Below are positions 1 to 46,701 of a stretch of DNA of 64,000 nt, in pieces. The translations under genes and the position numbers were made by a program. The notes beneath the pieces are model-generated. The model was not told where the DNA came from, ran no database searches, and was given only the letters and a program-made list of their open reading frames with translations. Numbering within the stretch: position 1 is the stretch's first letter; each line of letters opens with the position of its first letter. The stretch spans positions 40,440,911 to 40,504,910 of the forward strand of contig NC_090942.1 in NCBI RefSeq assembly GCF_040807025.1, written 5' to 3'. The DNA comes from Struthio camelus. Taxonomy: Eukaryota; Chordata; Aves; Struthioniformes; Struthionidae.

Positions 1-1436
1 TTAACACAGAAATGTGTACGATATTGATTTTGCCATTCCGAAGTCAGAACTACAAAATAGGTGCAAGGTATGCTGTTCACATTGGTATTGAAACTTCATT
101 CAACCTTAAGGGATTTGCAAATCTCAAACGAACAATACTTGTTCTGATCCTTCCAAATTTGAGCTTTTTGAAAACAGGGTTTTCTTTTTAAAGGCTGATA
201 GAATATACTGCAAGAGCTCAATCATCAGGAATGCACACTCTTAAACTATTGTAGTTTGCGTGCTAAATGTCACTTCCTTCTTTGAACTCCTGCACATATT
301 TGCATAGGATCATAGGAATTTAAGCTTGCTTTCTTTGGACTATATGGGTATTTTATAGGCTGCATTGCAATTGGAAGATTTTTGGAAGATAGTGGTGAAG
401 TGATCATTATAACACTCCAAATGTTTGACCTGGAGTTATTGGTTAGTAGATCAATTTCTTACTTAGTGACAGTTGGCTAATGTTTTACCTGACTAAATCC
501 ATGCTTTATGAATCCTGTTGAAGGTTCAAGCAAGCTCCAGCCCGCTGTCGTAGCAGTTTTTTTCAGAAGTCAGTCAGCAGGCATGAATTCTATGTGCAGC
601 TTCCTTGTTTTTGGGCAGGGTCCCCCCTCCCACACCCCCAGCCTTAGGACAAGCAGAGGTCATTTTTTTTGATTGACCTGACAATGCAAATATTACCTGT
701 ACATCATGATTACTTTAAGTTTGTTTTCAGCCTTCAGTTTTACTGATCATATGGTGTTTGTATATCTGCTGTGTATCAGAGCTGTTCAAGCAATAAAATT
801 GCATTTGGTGGTTCAATTCTTTATCAGTACTGTGATGCATTATTTTGTCATCTGCCCATTTGATACACTGGAAGGTGATGGTAGGAGACTTCGCTGTGCA
901 GCCATATCGTTAATATGGTGATAACTTGCAGGCTTGTGTTAGAATTCAGTTAATGCTAGGTTTAGTTCTTTGGTATCTATATAAAGCTATTTTGAATGGA
1001 TTCAAGTAGCTCAAATCAAATAAAACACAGGGTTCCAAAAGTATCAGCTGAGGATCACAGAAATGATTGCTGTGTGTTTCGGTTTGTTTTTTTTTTTTAA
1101 ACAGGACATTCAATTTAGGAGATTTGATTTTTCTCCCTCCCCCCCCTCCTTTTCCTCCACTGCAACTATCATACTATAAGCAGAACTAGTCCCATCCATC
1201 AAATACCACTTCTGCAGTTCAATCTGGATTACTATGTGTATCCCAGTTCCCCTTTACTTAGTGGCATAATCTGTTATTTGTGTGTGTGCAGTAGAAGTGG
1301 TGTTAGTAGAGGAAAAGTAATAAGGTAGCTATTTTCAAAGCATGTTTTCTAACAGCTAGCTAGTTACATGAAGAGCAATGAATATAGCTGCTACTGACAC
1401 TAACATGTGTGTGGTTTTTTTTTTCCTTTGTTACAG
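1..1436 (+). other. RAP1B: RAP1B intron (3' part)
   Basis: This is non-coding sequence leading into a polypyrimidine tract and an AG acceptor at 1435-1436. None of the C-terminal RAP1 coding sequence (the basic stretch followed by the CAAX-type end) is present in any frame, so the last coding exon must lie before the window. The single open frame here (706-921) is short and shows no protein features. Assignment to RAP1B depends on the exon that follows and on gene order. Confidence 0.6.
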
Positions 1437-1791
1437 GTTTGAAGAACTGTTGCCCAATTCAACAGTGCCAGCATTCCAACTTTATTAAACCTACCAACAT
1501 CTTAAATGGACTTTCCTGTGGTGGTACCCTTTAAGAAACGGATGAAAGCTACTACATCAGTTTGCACATTCTAATCACTTTCCAGTGTCACGAGAGATTT
1601 TTACTTATAAATATTCTAAGTGTATGCAACTGGTAAAACCAGAGCCTACATCCAGTATTACTGATAAGAGACATTGTTCATCCACCAATGTTGTACATGT
1701 ATGAAAACTGTGTACTGTATACTTCAACAATCCCCACTTTCTATTGGAGAATACAATAATGTAAATCCTAAAAGCACCACTATTTTAGCAT

Positions 1792-1797
1792 AATAAA
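1792..1797 (+). terminator. RAP1B: Proximal poly(A) signal, RAP1B
   Basis: Canonical AATAAA hexamer about 355 bases into the 3' UTR exon. It would give a short-UTR isoform. Use cannot be judged without 3'-end reads. Confidence 0.4.
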
Positions 1798-2637
1798 AGA
1801 AAGTCCAAAGAGCTCCTATATAGACTACTCCAGATAACTTTGCTTCATCGGTATTTGTAGCTTATTGTAACTTTTTTAAAGAAATACAGGATCATCATCA
1901 TTGTATTGTACAAAGCGCTTTGATTAACACAACAGCTATATAGTTTTTTAATTTTAGGAAAAACCTGTGGAGACAGTGATCTAGTCTTTAAGAGTCCTTT
2001 CAGTATAATGTCTGACTAAAGACATGGCCTTTAATATCTGTTGGGAAGGAAATGTCCAGACTTTTCAACCTTTTATTGTATGTTTCCTTTTCCTTGTTTA
2101 CATAGGGAACAATGTTTATAGTTGTGTGTACAGTGGGGGTCTACAACAAGAAGTGTATATTTTAAAACGATTTTTTAATGATTTAACAATTTTTTGTAAA
2201 TCATTTTCGGGCTTCTGCAGCTGTAGATTCTCACTGTGAATTCCCTTGCTTGCTCATGCATAAGTGTATTTGCAATACCAAATATACAGGTTTAGTACTT
2301 TTGCCTGTTAGTGATTGTTTTACATGTGTAACGTTTTGGTTGAGATGTTAAATGGTGGAAGAGTACTGTGGATGTGAATGTGGGAAGTAATTTTAATCAT
2401 GTGTAATTGGTCACAGGGCCTAAGTTGCAGTAATTAACTTTTGCTGATTTATTTAACAATGCCTTGTTGCTTTGTATGCATTAACGTTTGGGTGTAAAGA
2501 TTGTGTGTATATCCAACAGGGAGCCACAGTATTTAAATTGACCAACCTAATGTTACAACTGCTTTGAGGTGGCCAAATGTAAACTAAAAGCCTTAATTAA
2601 AGTGGTGCAATTTTGTATGACTTAGCATCAGTAGTTC

Positions 2638-2643
2638 AATAAA
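2638..2643 (+). terminator. RAP1B: Distal poly(A) signal, RAP1B
   Basis: Canonical AATAAA hexamer followed by a GT-rich stretch (about 2650-2700), the arrangement of a cleavage site. Sequence beyond about 2750 no longer looks like a continuous UTR, so this is taken as the main transcript end. Confidence 0.5.
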
Positions 2644-2665
2644 TTTGGATTGCCATGCAAGGGCT

Positions 2666-5600
2666 TGCATTACAGTTATATGCTATTTGAATGTTTTGTG
2701 TTTTAGTAGTGCTAGTAAATACTGATTTCAATGTCACTTGCACAGTGCAGATTCATACATCTTAGGACCAAAAGCAACCATTTTGACTTTGTCTCCTGAC
2801 ACATACATGGCATAGATATTTCTTCTACTGGCATCCCATGTGCTAGGGTGGATGAACTTCTGACTGGATGAAACTCCTTTTACAGTTTTGGACTTGGAAT
2901 ATTTGAAGTGCTAAAGTTCTTCTTGTAAGGGAGAAAAAAAGTCTTACAGGAAAATACCTATCTTCAAAGGTTAGACTGTCAGTGACTGTTTCTAGAACTT
3001 GAGGATATGTTGCCTGTGGCTATTGCCTTCTTTCCAGGAAGAAGTCATTGCCGAAACTTACATAATGAAACTAAAATATTCTCTTAGGATAAAACATTAT
3101 ATATGGTTTTCTTCTGGGTGATTAAACCATACTTGTTTGGTTTCAAGGAAATCTGCAGAAGAGCATTCTTGCAGTGTTAAGTATAGAGTTTTGCAGACTG
3201 TAGATACCTGTTAAAACTGTTGGACTGTGAAGTGGAATGCTTGGACTGTGGATGATCTGATCTTAGTTGCACTGTTGAAAATTAATGTCCCACCCAAATA
3301 CTTGGTACCTCCTGTTTCTCTGGCACAAAACTATCAGAGCATGCTCTAATCCATTCCTGCAAAATCAGATTAGGCTGGCTCATACCAGTGAACATTGAGC
3401 TAGTTTACTTTGTCCAAAATGAACTAAGGAGCTCAGATGATCCTTCCTGCTGGCAGACGCGGTAATTTTTTCAGTGATCACAGTCCTTTAATGGAAGTAA
3501 TGCACTCCTTCACTATGCAGAGTCAGAATTAAGGTTGATATCTCTTTTTGTTTATCATTAGAAACTTGACCATGCAGTTGATGATTCCCCATAACTATCT
3601 GTTTTGTTATCTTCTGCATACTGATCAGTGCCCAGAGTAGAGCATCCAGCGCTCCAGCCTGACCTAGTTCTTTTGCACTAAATCCTTTCCTTCTTGTCTA
3701 CCCAGTCAGTACCTTTCCTCCCTTCGCTTCCAGTGTCCGTTATTCAGGTCTTCTAACACTTTTACGTTCCCATTGTCATTTTCCCTGTGTTCTTCTCAGT
3801 GTATTTCTCTTCCAAGTAGCTGTACAGATGGCAAGGGGGTGGGAGGGAGAAAAAGGGAATTCTTTGACAACATGAGAGGGGTACTGGCTTGGTCTCTACG
3901 TCCAGCCAAAGAGCATTAATTATAGGGAACATCAGCTTTGTCCTGGAAGCTTTTCTGGTATAGTAAATGTATAATTTATCAGCATTAAAGGTAGTAAGTT
4001 TTGAACAAGCTCCAGGAGAGTAAAATTTTTAAACTTTAGTCTTTATCTCAAGATACTACTAAAAAAGGGAAATAACGGATTTTTTTGTTTGGGGGGGGAG
4101 GGGGGGCTGTATTTAGAACTAGGCCAGATTTGCAACATTAACAAATTGTAACCCATGTAATACCTAAAATGTAGCATTTTTCTCCTATGAAAACTTAGGC
4201 AAGCTTCAAGGAAGCAGTGTCCCAAGAGTTAAAGGGAAGATGTCTTGACAAAATGATGCTGAGGAAGTGATGGACATGAAGAGTGAGGAAAAACTCATGA
4301 AAGAATTTTCTTCATTTCTAAGTAGTTATGGCATGAGGAGCTGCTCGCTCTGAGGAAGTGAACATCTAGTTCCTCACAGTAATCGGAACTATGTAAACAG
4401 TAACCACTTCTAGAAAAGACTCCAGTCTGCTGAAATTTTTGAACACATTTTTAAATGTCTTGAGGATAAGTGCTTTGTGTACAAAGCTTAAGAGGTTTAT
4501 ACTTCCGCTACTTCAATAGAAACAGAACGTTGTCCATACTGAAGCAAGAACAACTGAAGAATGCAGGCAGGCCTACTTATATTCAAATGAGTAGGAGGAG
4601 AAATGTTCTTTACTCATAAACATGCCTCTTAGAGTGATTAGTTTACTTTGGTCCTTCAAAAAGATATGGTTCTACTTAAAGCTCTGGATGATAACATACA
4701 TAATTCATATTTTATCCAAATTAACGCAGTAATTTTCCAAATTCAGTGCTATACTTATGTATTGCTGCTTACTGATTGTAAAGTTAGTTTATGCTTACAG
4801 TGCACACAAAGTTTGTGACTGTTTTTATTTCCACCCTAATCTGAAATTGGTATTTGTCAATATCTCGAGTGTCTGAGCTTTCTGTGGAAAAAGTTATGTT
4901 TATGCCCTGAAATATAAAAGTATTATTTAAGTGAATTGCACTCTTTCCCATTAGGACTTCTTCCTTTCAGTGCAAATTTATTATCCCTTACATTGGTATT
5001 AATGCTATTCTTCATTCTCAAATTATTCTGTAAAACGAATGTCTACTTGCTTATCTTAAAGTAATACTTAAGACTTTTCAAGATGTTTTCAGATGCCCAA
5101 ATGAATGGCACTGTAAACTCAAACTACTACTATTCTCTGCAGAAGAGAACATAAGAGAACTTGTGGAAAAGTACTGTAGAGTTAGATACTAAGTTTGTTT
5201 CATAATATGTACTGTGATATTGTGATGCTAGAAGGGGGAGGTGGGAGGAGAATATTGCTGAAGTTTTGATTAAAGCTGTGCATTTCTCTCTGGTTCTGGT
5301 GTAATTAGAGTTGCTGTTTTCTCATGGGTGAAGACCAGAGATGAGGATTTTCTTCTTTTTAAAAAGCGAAATGAATTGTGGATGAACCAAGTCATGGATT
5401 TTTCTAAAATTTTCTAATCCTTGCCAATTTGGGGGGTTAATTTAAGGAGGGGGAGAAATTCTGCCACAATAGTGAACTCATTCTAGATAAGCTTCAGTTT
5501 AAACTTATCAACAAGAGAAAGTTATTCCTTGACCTAAATTGTCAAAAGTGGTGCAGCTATCTGTAACTCTTCTTAATTTTTGAATTGTAATACAAAGATG

Positions 5601-8600
5601 CAGCTAAGCATCAGTGTAGACAAGAAGCTTTGTAAACTTCCATGGTAAAGCTGCTACCCCAGCAGCATCAAGCTGTACTTCAGTCCATAACTATTTTTAT
5701 TTAGCCTGTGTATGGGCAGGAGAATAAAAAATAAAGCAAAAGTTGTTCAAATATGTAACAAAGTACAACTGTGTGTGGTTCTCTAAGGCAACATTAGACA
5801 AGCAGAACTCATAATTGAATTAAGGTCTTATTTCTCAGTCTCGAGCACCCTATGCTTTCATTTTTTGAGAGTTTTTGAACAACTTGATTCTTAAAACCTA
5901 ATTTAACTTCTGTTATATAAAGCCAAACTCTGGAATGGTACTTGACTTCCATTTTTTTCTTTATATTCTCAGTCTGGAAATATAAGCAAAGTTATGTTTT
6001 GTATTCTTATTTTGTTCTCAGTGTTGACATTTGGGCCTCAAACATACTTTCAGAGTTCAAAAAAGGAAGGGTAAAGCAAACATCTTCAGAATTTTGAATC
6101 ATCAAGCAGAGGGTGAATGGAGAGAAGAATGTCTTCATAATTCCACTGTATGCAATAAAATAAAACACTTTAATCAGTACTGAATCACTTTAGCCTCAAG
6201 AAATATTAGTCATTTCTAACAGTTCTACAGCTTTGATGTTTCAAGAAAGTTCACTGACACAGTTTTTCCTTCAGGATTGTGGCTGGGGTAGACTACTCAA
6301 CTGAAAGAAATTGTAATTCATGAAATTTTTTTCCCCCTCTCCTACCATAAACCTTCGGAATGTTTTCTCCAATCTTGGATTCAAACTGCAGTTATAGTGG
6401 AAATTCTAGTTCCTCCTTTGGTTGGTGTACTTTATCTTTCAATAATATGTGTTGTTTTCTTTTTTTTTTTCCTTCTAGATCTAGCAGGGAGGATTTAGTA
6501 ACTTCAGTCACATCCTGAGTATAAAAATCTGCATCTGAAATCCTAACTCTCCTAAGTGGGACTCACTGCCTGTGAGGTGCCAAATACAGCAAAGTCCCTT
6601 GGCACTGCTATCATGATTTTCAGACACAAGTAAAATGACACCTACTTGTCTATTCTTCTTGCCTTTTTAATAGTTTTATTCATCTGAGCTCCATCCATAA
6701 GAGTAGGCACAGGAGTCAAAATCCATTTAGGAGTCCCTCAGGCAGCTGTCATTTGAGAGTCAACATTGGCATTTTAATACAAGCAAGTATATGCCCACTT
6801 TCAACCTTGAGAGTGGAAAAAAAAATGTTTATGCTTTAAAAAAAAATTGTGAAGAATTAGGCACTTCCAGGAACGTTTGAACTAGGAGAAGATGGGCTAA
6901 AACATGAGATTTCTTTCATTCTCATAACAAGAAACAAGACATAATGTAAGTAGCATGGGGTTTTTTTTGTACTTAAGAAAGCTCAGCTAATGTACTCTTG
7001 CTGCTGTCATACTTAACTCATAACTATCAAAAGCAATAGCATAAGAAACTGTGTTAAGAATGTTGAATTTTGGATATGCAAGTATCGTGTATGCAGTTTC
7101 ACAGTACACTGAGGTAATTTATTTTGATGAAGTGACTATATAGAAACATGCATTGTAAAGGGTAATTTGAGTTTTAAGTTAGTCTACTTTACTCTAACTT
7201 AGTGTATCCAGTAAACACTAACTTTTTTTATAAAGCTAGTAGTCTAATACCCTTATAGTGTTGGGACAGAGAGGACTTTTGGGTGATAAACCTGCTATGA
7301 TTCTGTGTTAGCAGTGCTTGCTGCTGAGTTTTTTTCACTAGTCCTGCCTGTAACTGTGGAGCATTACCAGTCCTCTTGATATCCTGACAACATGGGTGCT
7401 GTTAGGATCGGTGTTGATGTAAATATGTAAAACACAAGATGGATTTATAAACTTTAGTATTATAAATTTGGGGTGTTCTGTATATTTCAGGCTAAAGACA
7501 CACGTTATATGTAACAATGGACTGGTAAATTCATATTCCCTTCTGTTCCTTGGGAGTGTGAGATGCTTGCATGAGAGACTGTTTTGGTTTATTTTCACCC
7601 TATCTTTTTTCTTTTCCTCCTACACTAGTCAAAAAACACCTCCCCCGAAACACACTTCAGACTGGGGGAGAGGGCGTATTATTCTTTCTGGAGCCAAGTT
7701 GAAGATTAAGGCGGTTCCCCTAGCCTGTATTTAAAGAAGCCGTATACTAAGACAAGTTCTCTCAAGGCCTCCAAATCTTTTCTTTTACTTTTGTGGGTTT
7801 TTTTAAGAAAAAAAAAAAAAGTCCCCTTCAGCCTGAGTCTTGCTGCTTTTGCTTTGTTCTCATCTCTTAGGTTCTGCATTGCTTTACTACTTTTATGTAT
7901 CGCCTCAGGTTCGCTCATTCTCTCTTGTCCCTTCTGCCTTGAGAAAGGGCTAGCGTGGGAGTTTGAGCTGGTGGCAATGCAGAAAATTGAACCAGGTTTG
8001 AGTTTGTGCACTGCTCTGCTTGAGTCTCCTACTGCAGTATGGAGATAGTAATGCTACGCTGTCTTGTGAAGAGCTCTTGAGAACCAAAATGTACTGAATG
8101 TGTAGCAGTATCAAACTGGGATAATAGTTCCTTAATATTCTGTAGCAAAGGTTGTTGCCTGACATGATAGTCTACATGATACAACTTCAGTCAGTCTTGC
8201 CTTTTTTTTTTTTTCCCCCCTCTCCATCCAAAACTCCAGTTTCTGGGTGAGTCATCTGCTCTCTAAGGGTCTTCATGCTGCCTCTGTTCCTGGACAGCCG
8301 CTCTTCGTCCGGACTGCCAGCTTTTCCTCTTCTTGTGGAGCCTCTTTAGGTTAGGCTCTCCAGCAGCTTCAGGGGAAACCAAGACTGGATGTCCAGCAGG
8401 GGCTGTCTGCCCAGTCCTGCTGCCTTTTGCAGCTCTTGTTTTCAGATGCATTGCTCACTAGTCGCTGTCTGAGGAGTTTAAATGCCTGATCAATTTCTTG
8501 AAAATGCCTTGTAATTGTAGCTCTGCGTGCAGCTGAGCGCTTGCAAAGGTTTTTCAGTGCTTGCCTGGCTATTTTAACAGCATTGTTTTGAGTAGTTTTC

Positions 8601-9000
8601 CTTGTACTAGAGCACACTTGAATGAACTGCTGCCAGCACCATCCAGGTATTTGTATTGCTATAGCACGGAAAATTCTGGCCTTCATGAAGTTTGTGAGCC
8701 AGCCCTTGAGGAGGGAGGGGAGAGGCGGTTATGGACAACTCACCTCATAGCTTGGTTAACTTGCCCACGGCGGTAAGGTTTGAATAATCCCTGAGGGTAC
8801 CTATTTCTTTGCCCCTTAAAGCTGGCCGGTCTGGAGAGGAAGGGGAAGGGGAGCAGCCACCCCTTTGGCCTAAGATAACGCAAAGAGCGGGAGGCAAACG
8901 CCGCTAGCTAAGGTGGTAAGAAAAACACGTTATTTTACGAACGTCCCGTTAGTCTATGTGTACGGAATGAGATAACTTAAATAGCGTTTAAAAGGTTGAA
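2666..9000. other. RAP1B-NUP107 intergenic region
   Basis: AT-rich, non-repetitive DNA with many stops in all frames. Scattered AATAAA hexamers (for example near 5725 and 6155) could support rare extended RAP1B 3' ends, but nothing confirms this. The minus strand of about 7.7-8.75 kb has two open stretches of about 100 codons; these are treated as a finding, not as a gene. No RNA gene, transposon or terminal repeat was recognised. Confidence 0.6.
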
Positions 9001-9200
9001 AGTTTTTTTTTTCTCCTCGCTTTCTCCAGGATCCCACAGCTCGCAGAGCTACCGGCAAGGCAGCCTTACGGCAGCTACGGGGACACCTCTGGGACCGGCG
9101 AGGCTCCCTCGGTCCCGTCCCGTCCGGTCCAGCCCGCCAACGGCCGCCGCGCACGTCCCGCCGCTAGCACATCCACTGCTCCACCCCTCCCCGTGGGGGC

Positions 9201-9240
9201 GCGCATGCGCAGTTCCCCCCCCCCGCCCGGCGCATGCGCA
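9201..9240. promoter_or_regulatory. NUP107: Paired NRF1-type sites
   Basis: Two copies of the palindrome GCGCATGCGCA start at 9201 and 9230, 29 bp apart and separated by a C-rich run. The motif matches the NRF1 consensus, a factor that drives many housekeeping promoters. Binding itself is inferred. Confidence 0.65.
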
Positions 9241-9336
9241 GGCGGCCGGCGTCGCTCCACTGGGGCGGAACTACCGCTTTTACCTTCCGGGCCGGGCCGG
9301 CGGGAACGCTCGAGTCGGCTCGCGCCAGCGGCCGTT

Positions 9337-38773
<29,437 letters not shown>

Positions 38774-38841
38774 AATTTCTTTCTAGTTAGCGGCCGAAAC
38801 TCTGGAACATGAAGTCCAGATGTTCTGGCTGTTGTAAAAAG

Positions 38842-38847
38842 AATAAA
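38842..38847 (+). terminator. NUP107: Proximal poly(A) signal, NUP107
   Basis: AATAAA lies 69 bases after the stop codon. It would give a very short 3' UTR. Confidence 0.45.
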
Positions 38848-38997
38848 AATGAACAACCATGAATCAGTTAAAATGTTCTGATGTTTTACAAACAAAACAA
38901 AAACTACCCTCACGTTTCACTTTTGAAATCAAAGAATTCTGACTGAAACTTGAGAGAGGATATTTGTTATATGGCCTTTTCCTAATATTTTTTTTCT

Positions 38998-39003
38998 AAT
39001 AAA
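38998..39003 (+). terminator. NUP107: Distal poly(A) signal, NUP107
   Basis: AATAAA at the end of a T-rich stretch, followed by GTGTTTTG-type downstream sequence. The predicted cleavage site near 39025 leaves only about 100-150 bp before the next CpG island. Confidence 0.6.
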
Positions 39004-39129
39004 AGTGTTTTGCAAACAGCAGACTCGTTCATTCTAATTTAAAGTGTCATACAACCGCCCAGTTCATATAATGAGCCTCCTTATTCTCTGTTACATACCA
39101 AAGAGCTGCCTCTAGCCTGGAACTATTGT

Positions 39130-44204
<5,075 letters not shown>

Positions 44205-45006
44205 AGCAAGGTTTTCTGGAGATCAATAACATTGTGAGGGAGAGCAAACATTTAAATGCATTGATTGTGGAATGCACAGAATTGCTTCAATGATTTAGAA
44301 CTGTTTTTAGTTTAACTGCCAGGATCGTTATTCTTTAACTAAACACAACAAATTGAATTATGTAAGATGCCGGGTTTTTGCCATCGCAGTCCATCTGACT
44401 ATTTTCATTAAATGGTAACTTAAAAAAGAAAATGGCACACGTAACAATTGCTATGGAAATTTTGCAGAAGTAATTATGATTTTTGTCTATTAAATGAGAT
44501 CATTATGGCTACTGTTATAATAGAGAGAAGAAGGAATCGTGCCATTGTGATCGTGCCAGTATTACTGTTGTGAAGAAACTTGGAGGCACTTTTATGCAGA
44601 TGTTCTAGTGTGTAATGATACTTGCTCCTTTTTGTCTGATGAATAATGAAGAGGAAATGTGCTTTGTTTAGTTGTTTTAAAAAGGGCCACCAAACTCATT
44701 CCTCGTTCTTGTATGCTTTCTTATGTACGTGCTTGGCTTTGATACATTTATAAATTTCAGCTGAAGGTATTAGGTAAAATTATTAGTGGAGTGAGACTAG
44801 AGGATACATTGGAAAACTTGAAGCCACAGGCCAAGCTGTGGAAAAGTAGGAAATCAGATCTAAACAGTTCATCATAAATTTTTCTTTTGATCTGTCAGAA
44901 CATTAATGAAGTCATTAGTGTTTTAGAAAACCTGTTACTGCTTTATAATTTTTTTTTATGCCAAAAGCAAGGATTTCCATGAGATCTTGTAAATACTTGT
45001 GAGACT

Positions 45007-45012
45007 AATAAA
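45007..45012 (+). terminator. SLC35E3: Candidate poly(A) signal, SLC35E3
   Basis: AATAAA 803 bases after the stop codon, with TTTGTGGT-like sequence shortly after. Either this or the 46298 site could be the main end. Confidence 0.4.
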
Positions 45013-46297
45013 ATCTCTGAATTTGTGGTAATGGCCAATATTTTGCAGCCAGCGCACGCAGATACCCATGCTAAAGCTATTCTCAGAGAAATCTTTGGAA
45101 AGCTCACCATCTGTAATGATGTGAAGAGTGACATCAGTATTACAATCTTCTCTCTTCTGTATTCAACTCCACCTCACTCCCACACCCTTTCCCAAGGGTT
45201 ACATTCTGTGAGGTCCACAGATTTTGCAGTCGTCATCGTTTTGGAGGGAAGGCCCAGAGTTGTCCAGGCAGTTCTAGGTAGGCAGTCTTTATTCAACAGA
45301 TAGTCCTCTCGGGACCTTCTCAAAGTGACTAAAGTGTGTGAGGTGGCACCTACTTCTGCCTTAATTTGGGAATGTCAGTGCTCTTAGTAAATCGGGTGAA
45401 AGTGTATGTTCACTAGATTGATAAGGTTAGAATTTATTTGCAGTATCTTAATCCTTACGTTTGGCGGTTATTTTATCTTCATCTACCTCTAGCAGACTTT
45501 ATTAAAGAGGGGAATTATATGAACAAAAGCCAGGTGTTTGGGTTTTCCAACCACCAGCAGGAATGGCAAGATATTTACTTCCTCTAAGCTTGTTTACAAA
45601 GGAAATAATAAGTCTGTGATGTGCAAGAATGCAGATCTTTTCAAGCTTGTAAATTATTTATTCTATTACAGAATTCTTGATTATAAAACAAGTTATTTCT
45701 CTGTGCAACCTAAGTTTACACTGTAATACTCTATATCTTTTCAGAGATAGAAATATCTGAATAATTTTATGTCTTTACCAACTGTCTTAGACATTGTACA
45801 GGTTCAAGGATTTTTTTTAATACATTTTTTATAAATCTGTAATTAGTTTAAAAATACAGCCTGGACTGCTGAAAGATGCGTTCGCAACAGGACCATCTCT
45901 GGATGCATATCCTTCAGTATGTGCACTGAGAAAGACATTTGCACTAATTTGTGCTGTGCACAAGTTCTTCTAAAATGTAGATACACCACAAAGACGTTCT
46001 TACAGTTAGAAGTAAAATGACTGAAAATTAGAAGCCTGTATGAGAACAAGACTTGAGGTGAGACTGATGTAAATATAGAGTGGCAGAACAAACAGAACAG
46101 AAATAATCTGATAATGCACAAGACTCCTTAAGGATAGGAGCAGATCTGCAAGAGAAAATTAAGAAAATGATGTAAGATGATATATTATAAATAGTCTGTT
46201 GCTGGAATGTACAAGTCCTGAAAGTCACTTAAGTGACCGTGTTTTTTGCCATATGTTCAACAGCTCTCCTTTGAGATATATCTATTGTGTCTAACAA

Positions 46298-46303
46298 AAT
46301 AAA
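46298..46303 (+). terminator. SLC35E3: Candidate distal poly(A) signal, SLC35E3
   Basis: AATAAA followed within 15-30 bases by TTTTTCTTTGTTGT, a good downstream element. Confidence 0.45.
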
Positions 46304-46664
46304 ATATCTTGAACTTTTTCTTTGTTGTATGGCTCAAAATACTAAATACAGAAGGCTTGTATAATCATGGGATCAATAGATCTCTTTGTACAGATTGTTT
46401 CTTTAGATACTGTGTGAAGGGTGGAAATCAGTTTTAATCACTTGACTAATCTCTGCTTATTGAATGGGAGAACAGTTCTTGTCTTTTTCTTCTGATTGAA
46501 TTGTCTACGCTTTAATGGTCTAGACATAGGCATGTACTACACAAAATGGTGTGACTTCAGTTTTTGCTTAGATAAATGTAATTTCAAGGAGTTTGCATGC
46601 TTTGAGGCTGAATTCATGACAGATGAGGGAGGCTTCATGCTCTGACTTCTCGTTCCCTGTGCAA

Positions 46665-46701
46665 ATGCATGCATGCACATATGTGTGCACGTGCATGCAT
46701 G
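46665..46701. repeat. Alternating purine-pyrimidine tract
   Basis: 37 bases of strict purine-pyrimidine alternation built from ATGC and GTGC steps, containing the 10-bp palindrome CACATATGTG and flanked by GCATGCAT on both sides. It could form Z-DNA or a hairpin. Confidence 0.8.

Larger units (their letters stand above)
1437..2665 (+). other. RAP1B: RAP1B terminal exon, 3' UTR only
   Basis: RAP1B is a Ras-family small GTPase that controls integrin activation, cell adhesion and platelet function at membranes. Only the end of its mRNA lies here. A polypyrimidine tract and AG acceptor (1435-1436) introduce an exon whose first bases (GAAGAACTGTTGCC) match my recollection of the start of the 3' UTR exon in vertebrate RAP1 genes. 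There is no long open frame. The exon is AU-rich with several TGTA and ATTTA-like elements, as expected of a regulated 3' UTR. Poly(A) signals lie at 1792-1797 and 2638-2643; the second gives the likely distal end near 2660. RAP1B rather than RAP1A is chosen because NUP107 and SLC35E3 follow in the conserved order. The exon end is inferred from the signal, and longer isoforms are possible. Confidence 0.7.
44205..46325 (+). other. SLC35E3: SLC35E3 3' UTR (extent inferred)
   Basis: AT-rich sequence after the TAA stop with no further exon. AATAAA hexamers at 45007-45012 and 46298-46303 are the candidate ends. The second is followed by a T- and GT-rich element (about 46314-46330), which makes it the better distal end. 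The short open frames here have no protein features. Confidence 0.5.

Noticed and set aside
1-1436. Search for the last RAP1B coding exon
   Set aside because: No frame encodes the RAP1 C-terminal basic and CAAX-type end. The coding exons must lie upstream.
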